In this document: positions 31,594 through 43,697 of the stretch, piece by piece
Layout of the letters: every line of letters begins with the position of its first letter
How positions within the stretch are numbered: position 1 is the first letter of the stretch
Origin: Vicia villosa
Lineage: Eukaryota > Streptophyta > Magnoliopsida > Fabales > Fabaceae
Length of the DNA stretch: 64,000 nt
Assembly (NCBI RefSeq): GCF_029867415.1
Contig: NC_081183.1
Location: 188,195,247-188,259,246, forward strand
Direction: 5' to 3'
Notes under the pieces: generated by a model
What the model was told of the DNA's origin: nothing
Database searches by the model: none
What the model saw: the letters and a program-made list of their open reading frames with translations, nothing else
Position numbers and translations under genes: made by a program

Positions 31594-32877
31594 TGTTGAA
31601 GCGGTATAGCGGCAAGCAACAAAAGATTTGGAAGTATTCATCCGGGAATTATCGTGTCCACAGAGATCGGTGAGAAGAACTGCCGTTCGACTATCTCGCG
31701 TTCTAAGTTTCATGATTTGGGTGCGGAAAGTAAATGCGGGAAAAGTAAATAAAAGCAGATAAACAATCTCAATAGTCTAAAAGAAAGAGTTATGGAGTTG
31801 TATTTCGTTCTACCCGTCTAATACTTAAATCCGAAGATCTATCGCTCGACACTCACAAAACGCATCAACATCACCGGGCATCATTCGAGATGCCACATCG
31901 GTGCCCATGTCTGCAACACCGACGAAAGCTCAACCGTACTATTCACATCAGCGATTTCTCCACTAATCAAACAACACGGAGGCATTAGACTCGATACCCA
32001 CTACGATTGTTAGTCCTGAATCCATGTCTGCAACCCAGAAACTAACAGTTATCATTCCTAATCAAGATCTATGATGTCCATGTCTGCAACAACACAAATC
32101 TAGAGCATTTAAGCAAAAAGATCAAGAACAACAACAATGATGATTTGTAAAGCGAATATATAAACGATCCCAAGATCCACAAATATACATACAATAAGAG
32201 TAGAAACATACATACAACACCCACCATTGGAATGAAACAAAGGAAAGAGAGAAGATGAACCGGAAAGATCTCACCGGTACAATGAAATCGAGACAGATCC
32301 ACGATCAATCCACATGGTGTAGCATCCAATGGTGTTTCCTCAACCTCTAAACTACCAAAAATGGATCAGAGCTCAACTTGTCAAGAAGAGGTGATAAAAA
32401 ACCTAAAAAATCTGTTATTAACTATTTATACAAAACAGAGTTTCGCAGTGGGCGCGACGCGCCCTACTTCGGTGCGACGCGCCCTTTATAAATTTATCAA
32501 ACCGCCCTAGCGCGCGACGCGCCCTAATCCGGCGCGACGCGCCCTAACTTCTGCCAGCTTTTGTTCTTCAAACTCAAAGAGGGCGCGACGCGCCCTACAG
32601 CGCGCGAAGCGCCCTGCACCAGAACAGCAGAATTATTTTCTCTTTGCTCTCGCAGCCGTGTCTTCGACACTTTATTCCTCAAGGCTCCGAAAACGCAAGA
32701 ATACCTACAAAAATACAACAAAACTATCAAACGGTATAAAAGTATATGAAAATACAAGTATTCGTAAAGTACACGTAATTACACAAAAACGGGGAATTAT
32801 TCAAACGGTATTAACAAAAAGCATTGATAAGTGCCACTATTTACATACACAAAATAACTACAATTTGGCACTTAACA
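31594..32877 (-). repeat. 3' LTR of element D
   Basis: 1,284 bp, same length as its partner at a 3,106-bp offset. TATA box at 32421-32433 (minus strand TTGTATAAATAGT). Palindrome cluster at 32450-32615, immediately upstream of TATA in the sense direction. Confidence 0.92.
32450..32615. repeat. GC-rich odd-palindrome cluster upstream of the D TATA box
   Basis: About six copies of GGGCGCG-A-CGCGCCC or one-base variants in 165 bp, within otherwise AT-rich DNA. The nearest copy (32450-32464) is 17 bp from the TATA box. The other LTR carries the same cluster at 35556-35721. The words are CpG-dense. Confidence 0.9.
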
Positions 32878-34678
32878 ACTCTCCCCAACTAGAATCTGTT
32901 TGTCCTCAAACAGGGCTAAACACTCAAATCGCAAAAGTAAATATCCAAAGAATCAAGAATCAACAACGTTTAGAAAAACGAAACAATTGTACGGTTCAAA
33001 CAAAAACGTACGAACAAAGCAAATACTTACCACAATCCTACAACGAACATGAAAATGAAACGAATCCTAAGTACCAAAATCATACAAAAGATTCTGAAAC
33101 AAAACAAGCTCAATCATGAATCACGCCTAGCAAAAACTCATCGGTAGATGAAAAACACAGAAAGGTGAGGACTTTGAACACTCATCCAACAATCTTGCAA
33201 ACAATAGACAAAATTATGCGTTCATCTAAAAATAGTATTGAAAATGCAACGACACGAATCACAAGGGCTTTCAAGGTTGTAATGTGGCTCGGTTAACAAA
33301 CAAGTGATAAGTCCTAAAGCTAATCGAAACAAAAACTTGCCTAAACCTAAGGGAGTAATTACTTCCACAAAGTTTCAAACAATACAATTTCAATCCAACT
33401 TTTCTCTTCATCACAAATTTCACACCAAACACAAAACTTATTAGCACACTCTTATTCAAAACTCTTTTTGTTCTTTTCTTTTTCAAGCTTTTCTCTTTTT
33501 TTCTTTCTTTTTCTTTTCTTTCTTTCTCACTTTTTTTTTCTTTTTCTTTTTCTTTTCTTAACCTCACATCAATCACAACATAAAGAGGCAAACACCTTCT
33601 CCCCAACTTAAATTCAACCATAACATAAAGTGAATACTCCCTACTTTCTAAGGCAAGGTAAAAATCCAACTAAACATCATAGTTAAGGTCAAGAAAACAA
33701 AGATAATCAAAATCCATCAAAAAGGGTGAACTATGTCTCAAGTTCAAAAACAAAATGGACAATGACAAAAAGGCTCAAAGGGATACTAATGGTCACACAC
33801 TCACAAGGTAAAATGACATTTGGCTTATGGTAGTTGTGCTCAAAATCAAACAAGTGCCTTGATCACTTTCGTGCATTCACAAAATCAATACATACGAAAG
33901 ATTAAACATAATAATATCCAGTTAAAACAAGAAATACCGGTCTCTCGCATATATACACAATGGAAAGCCACCTCACATTTATGGTAAAAAGGGGAAACTA
34001 ATTGTGATTCAAGTCATGAGCAAGTTATGCAAAAAGAATGAATAGTATGAAATTTGTACAAATGAAAAGTCTCAAAAACTTGCTATGCTATAGAAAGCGA
34101 TAAACGAGTACCTTGCTATGTACAAATTCGAACAATCATTACCGCACAACCGGCATGTTGAATCTATCACAATCGGAGAATTACCAAATGCGACTCCAAG
34201 TAATCGGGCCAAAATTTGAGTCTAAACACAAACAAAAGAATTAAAAATAAATCGATAAAATACTATACTATAAAGCCTTGGTGTAAGTGGGAAAAAGGCG
34301 AGCCGAGTGACCCGTTAAAAAGAGGTCACTGGCCAAAAGCTGCCCAGCGCGCGACGCACCCATGAGCGCGCGACGCGCGCTACACCAGAAAAACCAGACC
34401 AATCTAAAAAGACAGATTTTTCAGTGAGCCACCCCTTAACACCTACACAACTCAATTACAGAAAAACAGAAAAATAAAACCGTTGGGGTGCCTCCCAACA
34501 AGCGCTCGTTTAACGTCGTAAGCTCGACGCCTTTATTGTTTCGCGAACGGTAAGAAACTTCCTCGCGGTACGCCAATGCTTTCGCCTCAAACGCAACCTA
34601 AAGAAAACGTCCTGCACAAACACTTAACAAACGAAACTTAAAACATAAAACCATCGCAATGCGATTAATCTCAACCAA
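32878..34678 (-). other. Non-coding interior of element D
   Basis: Begins next to the 3' LTR with a purine tract on the minus strand. It holds a pyrimidine-rich stretch (33470-33560), blocks shared with E and F, and near 34350-34382 two more GCGCGCGACGC words like those in the LTR. No protein domain is recognised in any frame. Confidence 0.7.
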
Positions 34679-34696
34679 TCCCCGGCAACGGCGCCA
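34679..34696 (-). other. Primer binding site of element D (tRNA-Asp)
   Basis: Minus strand TGGCGCCGTTGCCGGGGA. The plus strand ends in CGGCAACGGCGCCA, which I recognise as the 3' end of plant tRNA-Asp with CCA. Confidence 0.85.
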
Positions 34697-34699
34697 TTT

Positions 34700-35983
34700 T
34701 GTTGAAGCGGTATAGCGGCAAGCAACAAAAGATTTGGAAGTATTCATCCGGGAATTATCGTGTCCACAGAGATCGGTGAGAAGAACTGCCGTTCGACTAT
34801 CTCGCGTTCTAAGTTTCATGATTTGGGTGCGGAAAGTAAATGCGGGAAAAGTAAATAAAAGCAGATAAACAATCTCAATAGTCTAAAAGAAAGAGTTATG
34901 GAGTTGTATTTCGTTCTACCCGTCTAATACTTAAATCCGAAGATCTATCGCTCGACACTCACAAAACGCATCAACATCACCGGGCATCATTCGAGATGCC
35001 ACATCGGTGCCCATGTCTGCAACACCGACGAAAGCTCAACCGTACTATTCACATCAGCGATTTCTCCACTAATCAAACAACACGGAGGCATTAGACTCGA
35101 TACCCACTACGATTGTTAGTCATGAATCCATGTCTGCAACCCAGAAACTAACAGTTATCATTCCTAATCAAGATCTATGATGTCCATGTCTGCAACAACA
35201 CAAATCTAGAGCATTTAAGCAAAAAGATCCAGAACAACAACAATGATGATTTGTAAAGCGAATATATAAACGATCCCAAGATCCACAAATATACATACAA
35301 TAAGAGTAGAAACATACATACAACACCCACCATTGGAATGAAACAAAGGAAAGAGAGAAGATGAACCGGAAAGATCTCACCGGTACAATGAAATCGAGAC
35401 AGATCCACGATCAATCCACATGGTGTAGCATCCAATGGTGTTTCCTCAACCTCTAAACTACCAAAAATGGATCAGAGCTCAACTTGTCAAGAAGAGGTGA
35501 TAAAAAACCTAAAAAATCTGTTATTAACTATTTATACAAAACAGAGTTTCGCAGTGGGCGCGACGCGCCCTACTTCGGTGCGACGCGCCCTTTATAAATT
35601 TATCAAACCGCCCTAGCGCGCGACGCGCCCTAATCCGGCGCGACGCGCCCTAACTTCTGACAGCTTTTGTTCTTCAAACTCAAAGAGGGCGCGACGCGCC
35701 CTACAGCGCGCGAAGCGCCCTGCACCAGAACAACAGAATTATTTTCTCTTTGCTCTCGCAGCCGTGTCTTCGACACTTTATTCCTCAAGGCTCCGAAAAC
35801 GCAAGAATACCTACAAAAATACAACAAAACTATCAAACGGTATAAAAGTATATGAAAATACAAGTATTCGTAAAGTACACGTAATTACACAAAAACGGGG
35901 AATTATTCAAACGGTATTAACAAAAAGCATTGATAAGTGCCACTATTTACATACACAAAATAACTACAATTTGGCACTTAACA
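34700..35983 (-). repeat. 5' LTR of element D
   Basis: 1,284 bp with the same internal layout as the 3' copy; the palindrome cluster is at 35556-35721 and the TATA box at 35527-35539. It ends at 34700, three bases before the tRNA-Asp primer site. Confidence 0.92.
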
Positions 35984-36190
35984 ACAGTGATAAAACCAGT
36001 CACAAACCTATGACAATAACCAAAACAGAAGATTACATTTCCAATAAATTATATTTAGTTTTGCTTAAAGTCTTTAACCAAGAACATTACTCAAATCTTT
36101 GCTTAAAAGCTCATGAGTGAGAACAATGAACAGTATGAAACTCTTTTCTTAAAAGTTCATGAGTGAGAACTATCAGTCTACCTCAATGTA

Positions 36191-37739
36191 TCAAAAGATA
36201 CATGAGTGACTTACACAAAAACACAAAGATGATTCTCCTTTGCTTCTACTTATACCATAAATCATAGAAGCAATTTTAGTATTGTTAAATCCATAATTGA
36301 CAAACTCTTGAAGAGCCATTTCATACTCACTAAGGGGTTTGTCACAAATATAGTTTATTAAAGCAATGCGATCTCTTTCTAATTTGTCAATCTTATTTTT
36401 GGAAGATTCTAATTCAAATTTCATGAGATCATACTCCCTTTTTAAACTTTTCATATGTCTGGCTTTATCTTGACAACGACCCATAAGGTCTTGAATGAAA
36501 GAAATTAAATCTGAACGAGATAGTTTATAAAATACCTCACCTTCTTCTTCTTCTTCTTCTTCTTCTTCTTCAGAATCTAATCCAGAACCTGAATCAAATT
36601 TTGTGTGTGAAGACGTTGAATCTATCAGAGCTAGATTGACTTCTTCTTCATCTTTTTCAAATTCTTCTTCTTTGTCAAGTTCATCCCATGTTACCGTGAA
36701 AATTTTCTTGACCTTGTTTCTAAAGTTGTTCTTATGAAAGCTTTCTTTCTTTAGACGGTCCTTCTACAACTCTAGACATTCAGCAATAAAAGGACCAGGC
36801 TTCTTGTAGTAAAAGCATCCTTTCTGATCATCTTTGTTGATTATGGAGCTTATCTCTCTGAAGCCATTACCTCTGCCTCAGAATTTCATATTCTTCTTAT
36901 TGGCCAGATATTGAAATCTCTTGATTATGGATACCATTTCTCCATCTTCTGATTCTTCTTCATAATCTTATTCATGAGTAGGTTCTTCAGATTTCCAAAC
37001 TTGAGAGAATTTGGCATAATGATCAACAAACTTCAAAGTAAGAGACTTTGACTTCTAAACAAGTTAATCTCTAATCAGCTCCATCTCATGACTATGGAGA
37101 TTGTTAATTAAGCTTTCTAGATTTATCTGTATAAACTCTTTAGCTTCTTGTATAACTGTCACCTTAGGTCTATACTTAGCATGAGGACTCCTAAGAATCT
37201 TCTTGACATGATCAACAGTTATATAACTTTTGTTCAAAACTTGAAGACTAGATACAAGAACTTGAAACCTTGAGAACATGGTCTCAATGCCTTCATCCTC
37301 TTTCATTTTGAATACCTCATACTGTGGACCAAAAGGTTTTCCTTGGCCTCTTTAACCTGTTGGTTTCCTTCTTAGGTAGCACAAAAAGAATTAAAGATGG
37401 TTTTGGCAGTAGATTTGTCAAGAATCTTGAGATACTCAAAATGACGTAAAGCATCTACCAAGATTCCTCTAACTCTATGGTGCTTTCTATACATCTTTTT
37501 CTGAGCAGGTGTGGGGCTCTTTCCATCAGCCATCATACATACTCCATCAACCATAAATCAATTCCATCTTCAAGAATATCTCATAACTGATGATCAAGAC
37601 CTATTATGTGAGTATATATTTTGCTTTTCCACCACTCAAACTCACTGGTATTACCACTGAATATTGGAGGTTTAGAAATATAATTGTTCTTTTTAGATGT
37701 ACTTTGATCAGCATTGTTAACTACTTTAGATTCAGGCAT
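36191..37739 (-). pseudogene. Sirevirus-like gag, multiple frameshifts and stops
   Basis: ATG at 37739 opens a gag start with the typical KPPIFSG-like and FEWWKSKI segments, then breaks. Readable pieces follow at 37554-37372, 37306-37064 (a KEDEGIETMFSRFQ segment typical of copia gag) and 36484-36191 (a coiled region ending ALQEF...ASMIYGISRSKG, typical of Sirevirus gag after the zinc knuckle). The knuckle near 36840-36780 has lost a Cys and the His. A (CTT)n run at 36540-36571 codes an acidic Glu stretch. Not functional. Confidence 0.75.
36540..36571. repeat. (CTT)n microsatellite
   Basis: About eleven CTT units inside the decayed gag; GAA on the coding strand, reading as poly-Glu. Confidence 0.9.
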
Positions 37740-38272
37740 GTTGTTTTTCTCTCAGGATCTTTTATGTAGCACTGTTAAGTGTTGTGCACAGACCGTGCTC
37801 TGATGCCAACTGAAGGTGAGAAAAACACAATAAGGGGTTGAACTGTCTTAACTTTTTATCTTACAACGATAGAATCTAAGTTAGAGTTTGATAGTGATAG
37901 CAGCAAATAAAATTGATCAGAAATAAATAAGAGCAAGAAAACACACAAGCAATTATCCTGGTTCTTCCTGCAAATCAAGAGTAGTCCAGTCCCCTTGCAC
38001 TTCCAAGAGATTTCCACTATAACAAAATCTGATTACAAATTTCTCAAGCATACAAGCAAGAGAATTCCAATGCCCAAACACAAAAGTAAGGGATTTCAAT
38101 GCTCAAGCACGCAAGCAAGAGACTTTTAATTGCTCAAGCACACAAGAAAAAGACTTCAATGCTTAAGCACACAAGTAAGAGGCTTCCAAATGCTCACACA
38201 CAAGCAAGAGACTTCTAAATGCTCAAACACACTCGTAAGAGATTTCCTTAAATCTATCTCGGGTCTGTTTGG

Positions 38273-38550
38273 TAAAAATAGCGGTTGACTGGTAAGCTAG
38301 CTGATAGCTTATAGCTTATGACTGACGGCTGATGATTGATGACTTATAGCTTATAGCGGATGGTTGAGACTGATAGCTTATAAGCTCATTGAAGTGTTTG
38401 GTAAAATTAGTGGTTCAATTAACTTATAAATGTAAAATGACATAAAAGATATTTTACAACCCGTCCACCCGCCAAACCGAACCGATCCGATCCATTACCT
38501 TAAAAAACCACCGGGTTCGGTCGGTATTGGTCGGATGACCCTTTCTTGTC
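38273..38550. mobile_element. MITE-like fragments
   Basis: The stretch begins GGGTCTGTTTGGTAAAA and repeats GCTTATAGCTTATAG-like words, then has a second part ending in CTTGTCCAGCCCTA. Both ends resemble ends of small hAT-like elements common in legumes. I could not find matching target duplications, so the class is tentative. Confidence 0.35.
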
Positions 38551-39178
38551 CAGCCCTACTTATTACTATTAAGAAAACGAATCACATTAAAATAAACACT
38601 ATTCAATTAAAACTAATATTGACTGAGGCATAATTGTGTTAATCATTTCATCATTATTTCAGAGCTAAAAAACAATCATTTACTGTGAGTACTACAAATG
38701 CAGCACAAGAAGCGTGAAGTGAGAGAAAAAAGACAGAATCTTTTATGGTTATTGAATGATAAGAAGGACAAAATATTCAACTCCAAGTTTTGAATTGGAC
38801 ACATCTCCATGCAAATTTCGTGACCCACTCATAAAAAATAAACCATAAAAAATCCTTATTCCCAAACAAAAAACAAAACACCAAATCTCAAGGACCACAC
38901 AACGACATTATTCATGCAACACATTAACCTTAAACAAAGACTTATAAAAAAAACATCAATCTTGTAATCTTTAATAATCACCTTTTTAAATTGCTTAATA
39001 ACAAACTTTTGGTCTAATAAATTATCTTATTCTTTTCGAAAACAAAGTACAGATTATTATCTTATTAAGAATCAGTCCTTATCGCTTCGATTTGTTTAAA
39101 AGAACACTAAATGATTTTGCTATCTCATAATCTCATGAATAATTACTGGCACTAAACAATGAAACATCTTGTATTGAA
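38551..39178. other. AT-rich spacer downstream of the MYB gene
   Basis: Contains the MYB 3' untranslated region (not defined by any signal I can pin down) and unique AT-rich sequence. No other gene is seen. Confidence 0.4.
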
Positions 39179-41087
39179 TCAATTTAATTTTATGTCAGAA
39201 TGATTAAAATCAATCCAATCCAAAAAACCACAAGTTAAAGCAAAATCACCAACTCTCTCGTGATCATGATGAAGTCCAAAGTCGAAATCGAGCAATGGAT
39301 CCATTGATTCATTAGCAGCTTGATCTTGAATTGGTACATAATTATTGTTCATTGCAATGCTCGAAGAGTCTTCACACACGGACACCATAGAATTAACAAC
39401 ATTGTTGTTACTCGTACCAATTTCGGAGGCAACAATGCTTTTTTCAAGAACTTGGTTGAAACCATTGTTTATTTCATCATTGTTGAATTCATAACTAGCA
39501 TCAAAATTGTTTTCTAACATAATTGGCAATGGTGAAAGTAGAGAATATTGTGAATTTTGGAGGTTGGAATTTTGAGGTAGTGATGCAATTGGAGGGGTAG
39601 TATTGTCATTTCCAGACAATGATTTGAGGTTAATTTTTCCTGCCATAAATTTTTTCTTCAGTTTTGTGTTCCAATAGTTTTTCACATCATTGTCTGTTCT
39701 GCCATGTAGTTTTGATGCTATGACAGACCATCTGCACCAAATCAAAAATTTCATGAGTATTCAAACTTTTAGGCATATTGTACAATCCTGTAAAGTACAA
39801 AACTAACTTAGTACTATAAAGAAAAATAATTTAAAAAATTAAAAACTTATAGCATATAGAATAGATATACAAACTATTCAATAAATCTAAAAAATATATT
39901 TACTTTCAGAGTTGGTTGCTGTGAGGTTTGAATTGGTTTTAAAAGGAAATTTTATTTGATTTAAAAATAAAATTATTTACGCACGGTTTGATTCAGTATT
40001 GAATAACTAGTTTAAAAAAATCTGATCCGATTAAATTCAATTTTATAACATTTAATATGAATAAGTTTTTGGATATTTAAATTACAAATTATAATTTTTT
40101 CATCAATAATATTATAGAAATACTATAAAATAATACATTTGAAATAATATACAACATATAGTCTATTAAAAATTAAAATTATAAAATGAAAAGAAACAAT
40201 AGTTTATATTTAAATAAATGAAATATTAAACTAATAAATAATTCTAAAATAATTTAAATATCAATGAATAGTAAATTAATAATCTATCATATTAATAAAA
40301 AAACAAATAAATATTAAAATACATGAATGTGGATCAGTTAACTTTGCATCTATTTTAAAATATCAATCTCAAATTCAATTTGGTAAGCAGTTTTCATAAA
40401 AGAAAATACAAACACCTAAAAAATTAGTAGATTTTTTAAAATTTTAATTTTTAAAATTGATTTGCAGTTTTTTATTTTATTCAGTTTGAATTTGAATCAA
40501 TACTCTTATTTATTATATATAAAATAGGAGGAAATAACAATTTGTTGCAATTATAATATATAAAATCATATTAAATAAATCATGTATAACAGATAAATTC
40601 ATCTAAGTTTATAGTAATAATAATTTGGAAATTATAAAATGATAATATAATAGTAGCATTAAATTAAATGATTTGAAAATACTTGCCTGCTACCAATTTG
40701 AGAATAGAGTGTGCAAATGATGGTGTCCTCTTCTTCAGTAAAGCCTCCATGTTTGATGTTTGGCCTAAGATAATTCAGCCACCTTAGACGACAACTCTTC
40801 CCACACCTCTTAAGATCTGCATATTATAAATTAATCATAGTTAATTATTTCATTATTGATTTACTAATAAATAAATATATAAATAAATTTCTCATGAAAA
40901 TGAAAAACCAAAAAAAGAATGCAACAATAATGTGAAAAGAGAAAATAATACCAGCTTTTTTGGGCAATGAAATCCAATTTTCAACAGTGCCATGAATTTC
41001 AATATAACTCTTGAGTTTTGCATCTTCATCAGGAGACCATGGTCCTCTCTTGACCTGCTCTTTGTCACAACAAGGAGTTCTTCCCAT
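39179..41087 (-). CDS. R2R3-MYB transcription factor (subgroup 14-like: RAX/MYB36/MYB87 group)
   Basis: Three exons: 41087-40952 (136 nt), 40816-40687 (130 nt), 39731-39179 (553 nt with stop), making 272 residues. Exon lengths and phases match the common R2R3-MYB pattern. Repeat R2 starts at GPWSPDED with its three Trp; R3 starts with Phe (GGFTEEED), then Trp in SRWSVIA and NYWNTKL. The MGR-x-PCCDK start and [12 protein letters not shown] suggest subgroup 14, regulators of axillary meristems or root endodermis; this is family knowledge, not a tree. The Asn/Ser-rich tail ends in an acidic FLDWIDF segment, a possible activation region. Oddities: GTVENW replaces the usual GTGGNW, Asp replaces Gly before LKRCGKSC, and intron 2 (955 bp) has a GC donor. 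Nuclear DNA-binding protein. Confidence 0.9.
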
Positions 41088-41808
41088 GTCTACTTTCTCA
41101 CTCAACAAAAAATTTCAGAACAATGATTTTGAACCAACTTTGATGAATGGTTACATTATAGAAGAAGAACCTAGTCAACTACAAGACAAAACAATGTATG
41201 TTACCTTGTGACAATTTATAGTAGTCAAGTATGAATCTATCCAAATAAGTTAGCAATATTATATATATTATATTTGGTCTAAAGTTTTAATACTATTTTA
41301 TGATTTTTTAAAAATGTATATTCATGATAAATTAAGTAAAATTTTACCAAAAAAAAAGAAAAGAAAAGAAAGCTTTAATATTTTTGTCATTAAAAACTTC
41401 ATAGACAAACATGTCTTTAATGTATGATTGTCACTTTTCTATTTGTATCTCATGGTCAAATGTTGACTCAGGAAAAATATATATATAATGGTCAAATATC
41501 ATATTACTCTTTATTATAAAATTTATAACATATATATCAAATTCCTATAAATTTTGTCTTGACTTGTCAGTAAAATTTTATGTTAGTACTTTTATTTTTT
41601 GATTCTAAATTAACCGATCTGAACCTTTGAATTTTTTTATTTATTTTGTATATGAGTATTTAGAATATTATAAAAATTTATTCAAAAAAGTTAAAATTTT
41701 AATTAACTAATGAAATAAATATGAAATTTTAAGTGCTGAAAATTTCAGAAAAGAAAATAACCAAAATCTAGACCTTTAAATCAAAATTTAACCTCATTTT
41801 GTGCAAAA

Positions 41809-41992
<184 letters not shown>

Positions 41993-42244
41993 AAAGTCTA
42001 ATAGTGATTTGATAAACTCTCAATATATTTTGATTTTAAATGGACTAAAACTCTTGAGAGAAATATTGCATGGACTAAAAGTTGGATAAGGTTTTATTAT
42101 GATTAAAAAAGAAATTTTAATTGTATAAAACCAACCATTTTTTTTAATTCAAATAACTAACTATTTGCTTAACCCTGTATATAAACATATACAATTATGT
42201 AAAAATTGTTTTTAATATTTTATTCATTTACACAATAAAAAAAA

Positions 42245-42247
<3 letters not shown>

Positions 42248-42317
<70 letters not shown>
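42248..42317. repeat. (TA)n microsatellite, about 70 bp
   Basis: Second uninterrupted TA tract, 260 bp after the first. Confidence 0.97.
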
Positions 42318-42319
<2 letters not shown>

Positions 42320-42512
42320 ACAACAGCATAATTATAATATCTTTTATAATGTTTGACTCTACTCATAATTAATTTAAAAGTTACTCTTTAATTAAAAAAT
42401 TTATATTAACAATGTATCAAAATAAAAGTATTTTTTATAATATATTATTCTTTCATTTTCTGAATTGCGAGAATTTGAGCCATGGACAATGGGCATATAA
42501 TCGTGTTGCCTT

Positions 42513-43015
42513 CAGTGGCGGATCCAGAATTTTTCTTTGGTGGGGCTTAGATAAATAGTCTATATTTTAACTATACAATTTATGAAATTTATAAAATACA
42601 TAATAAAATAAATAAATAAATAATAGTTGAGTGAATCTACAAGTAGACACAAAATAATTAATATTAAATAAAAAAAATTAAATTTTAAATAGTAGAGAAG
42701 CAATAACAAGAAGAAGAGATCAAATAAATGGTTGTTGATACTAAAGTTGGAAGAAAAGTATGACTTAGAGTCAAACAGAATAAAGTTAAGATTTGATTTG
42801 ATAGAAAAATTAAATTGGAATAAGTAAGAGTTAAAAAGATAAAATGAAATTAATATGAAGGTGTGTGGTGAGTGGAATAAGTATACTTTGATGTGGCTAG
42901 TAAATAGATGGGGAAAAAAATAAAATAGAACAAAATAAAACATTAATATAAAGAAAATTTTGATTTTCTTGTGGGGGCTTGAGCCCCCAACCTGCTTCAA
43001 GTGCATCCGCCCCTG
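42513..43015. mobile_element. hAT-type MITE (503 bp)
   Basis: Terminal inverted repeats CAGTGGCGGAT and (complement of the far end) CAGGGGCGGAT match at 10 of 11 bases. An exact 8-bp target duplication GTTGCCTT lies on each side (42505-42512 and 43016-43023), the size made by hAT transposases. The interior is AT-rich, non-coding, with a GGGGGCTTGAGCCCCC palindrome near the right end. Confidence 0.9.
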
Positions 43016-43023
43016 GTTGCCTT

Positions 43024-43682
43024 ACCGCTTAAAGTTACAATTTTTTTAAGTAAAACTTCATCATTTTATATATTTATTAATATTTTATGTAAATAAAAAA
43101 TTATTTAATTATTAATATACAATTTTTTATTGTTATTTAAAGTTAATACAAATTAAAATTACATTTAAATGATATTCAAACTAAAAATATTTAATTTTTA
43201 ATAATATTCAATTTTCAAACATATTTAAAATCATGTGAACTAAAATAATATTCAAACACATATCAATATTTTTTTAAATAAAATTATAAAAATTAAAATA
43301 TTAGACTTTTTTATATTGAAACACAATTAAATATTTTTTAGTTTCTCTTATTTTGAAGGTTTTTTATTTAAAAAATATTTTGTTAACAAATATATGTAAT
43401 AGTAGTATAAAAACAAACAAATTTTAATTTTTTTGTGGGAATTTTTTTTTTTGACGGATTGTGGGACTTAAAATTTATAGAATATATATTTAAATTTATT
43501 TAATTAAATTATTAAAAAAACATCAGTGGTAAGTTTATAATTTTTTTAACCTTCAAATATTGAGTTCAAGAACTTGTATTAGTGTTTTTTGTTTTTTGGT
43601 GAAAAAAATTTAAAAAGTAAAAAAAAAATATTTAAATGTGTTTGTATATTATATATAAGTCATGTGGCAATTCCAACTCACT
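43024..43682. other. AT-rich spacer
   Basis: Very AT-rich sequence between the MITE and the LINE; nothing recognised. Confidence 0.4.
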
Positions 43683-43697
43683 AAATTTGGTGACTGA

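Larger units (their letters stand above)
31594..35983 (-). mobile_element. Element D: complete non-coding LTR retrotransposon
   Basis: Two 1,284-bp LTRs (34700-35983 as the 5' copy, 31594-32877 as the 3' copy, minus strand), with ends TGTTAAG...TTCAACA and target duplication ACAGT on both sides. The primer site TGGCGCCGTTGCCGGGGA (34696-34679) matches the 3' end of plant tRNA-Asp. The purine tract GTTGGGGAGAGT abuts the 3' LTR. The 1,822-bp interior codes for nothing recognisable, so it is a non-autonomous element of the LARD/TRIM kind. I count four LTR substitutions (32016/35122, 32124/35230, 32554/35660, 32627/35733). E and F are relatives. Confidence 0.92.
35989..38272 (-). mobile_element. 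Element H: decayed Sirevirus-like Ty1/copia, 5' part
   Basis: On the minus strand an LTR end (TTCA at 37811), a two-base spacer, a TGGCATCAGAGC primer site (37808 downward, one change from the usual initiator-Met site) and a broken gag follow in order. The rest is cut off by D and E. The LTR side (37811-38272) carries a diverged tandem repeat of about 33 bp (CAAGCACACAAGCAAGAGAC-like, 38040-38255). It ends where a MITE-like sequence starts. Confidence 0.7.

Noticed and set aside
32658..33119. 153-residue frame at the D LTR/interior junction
   Set aside because: It spans the LTR edge and polypurine tract; low-complexity Asn/Lys/Thr composition; not conserved in E.
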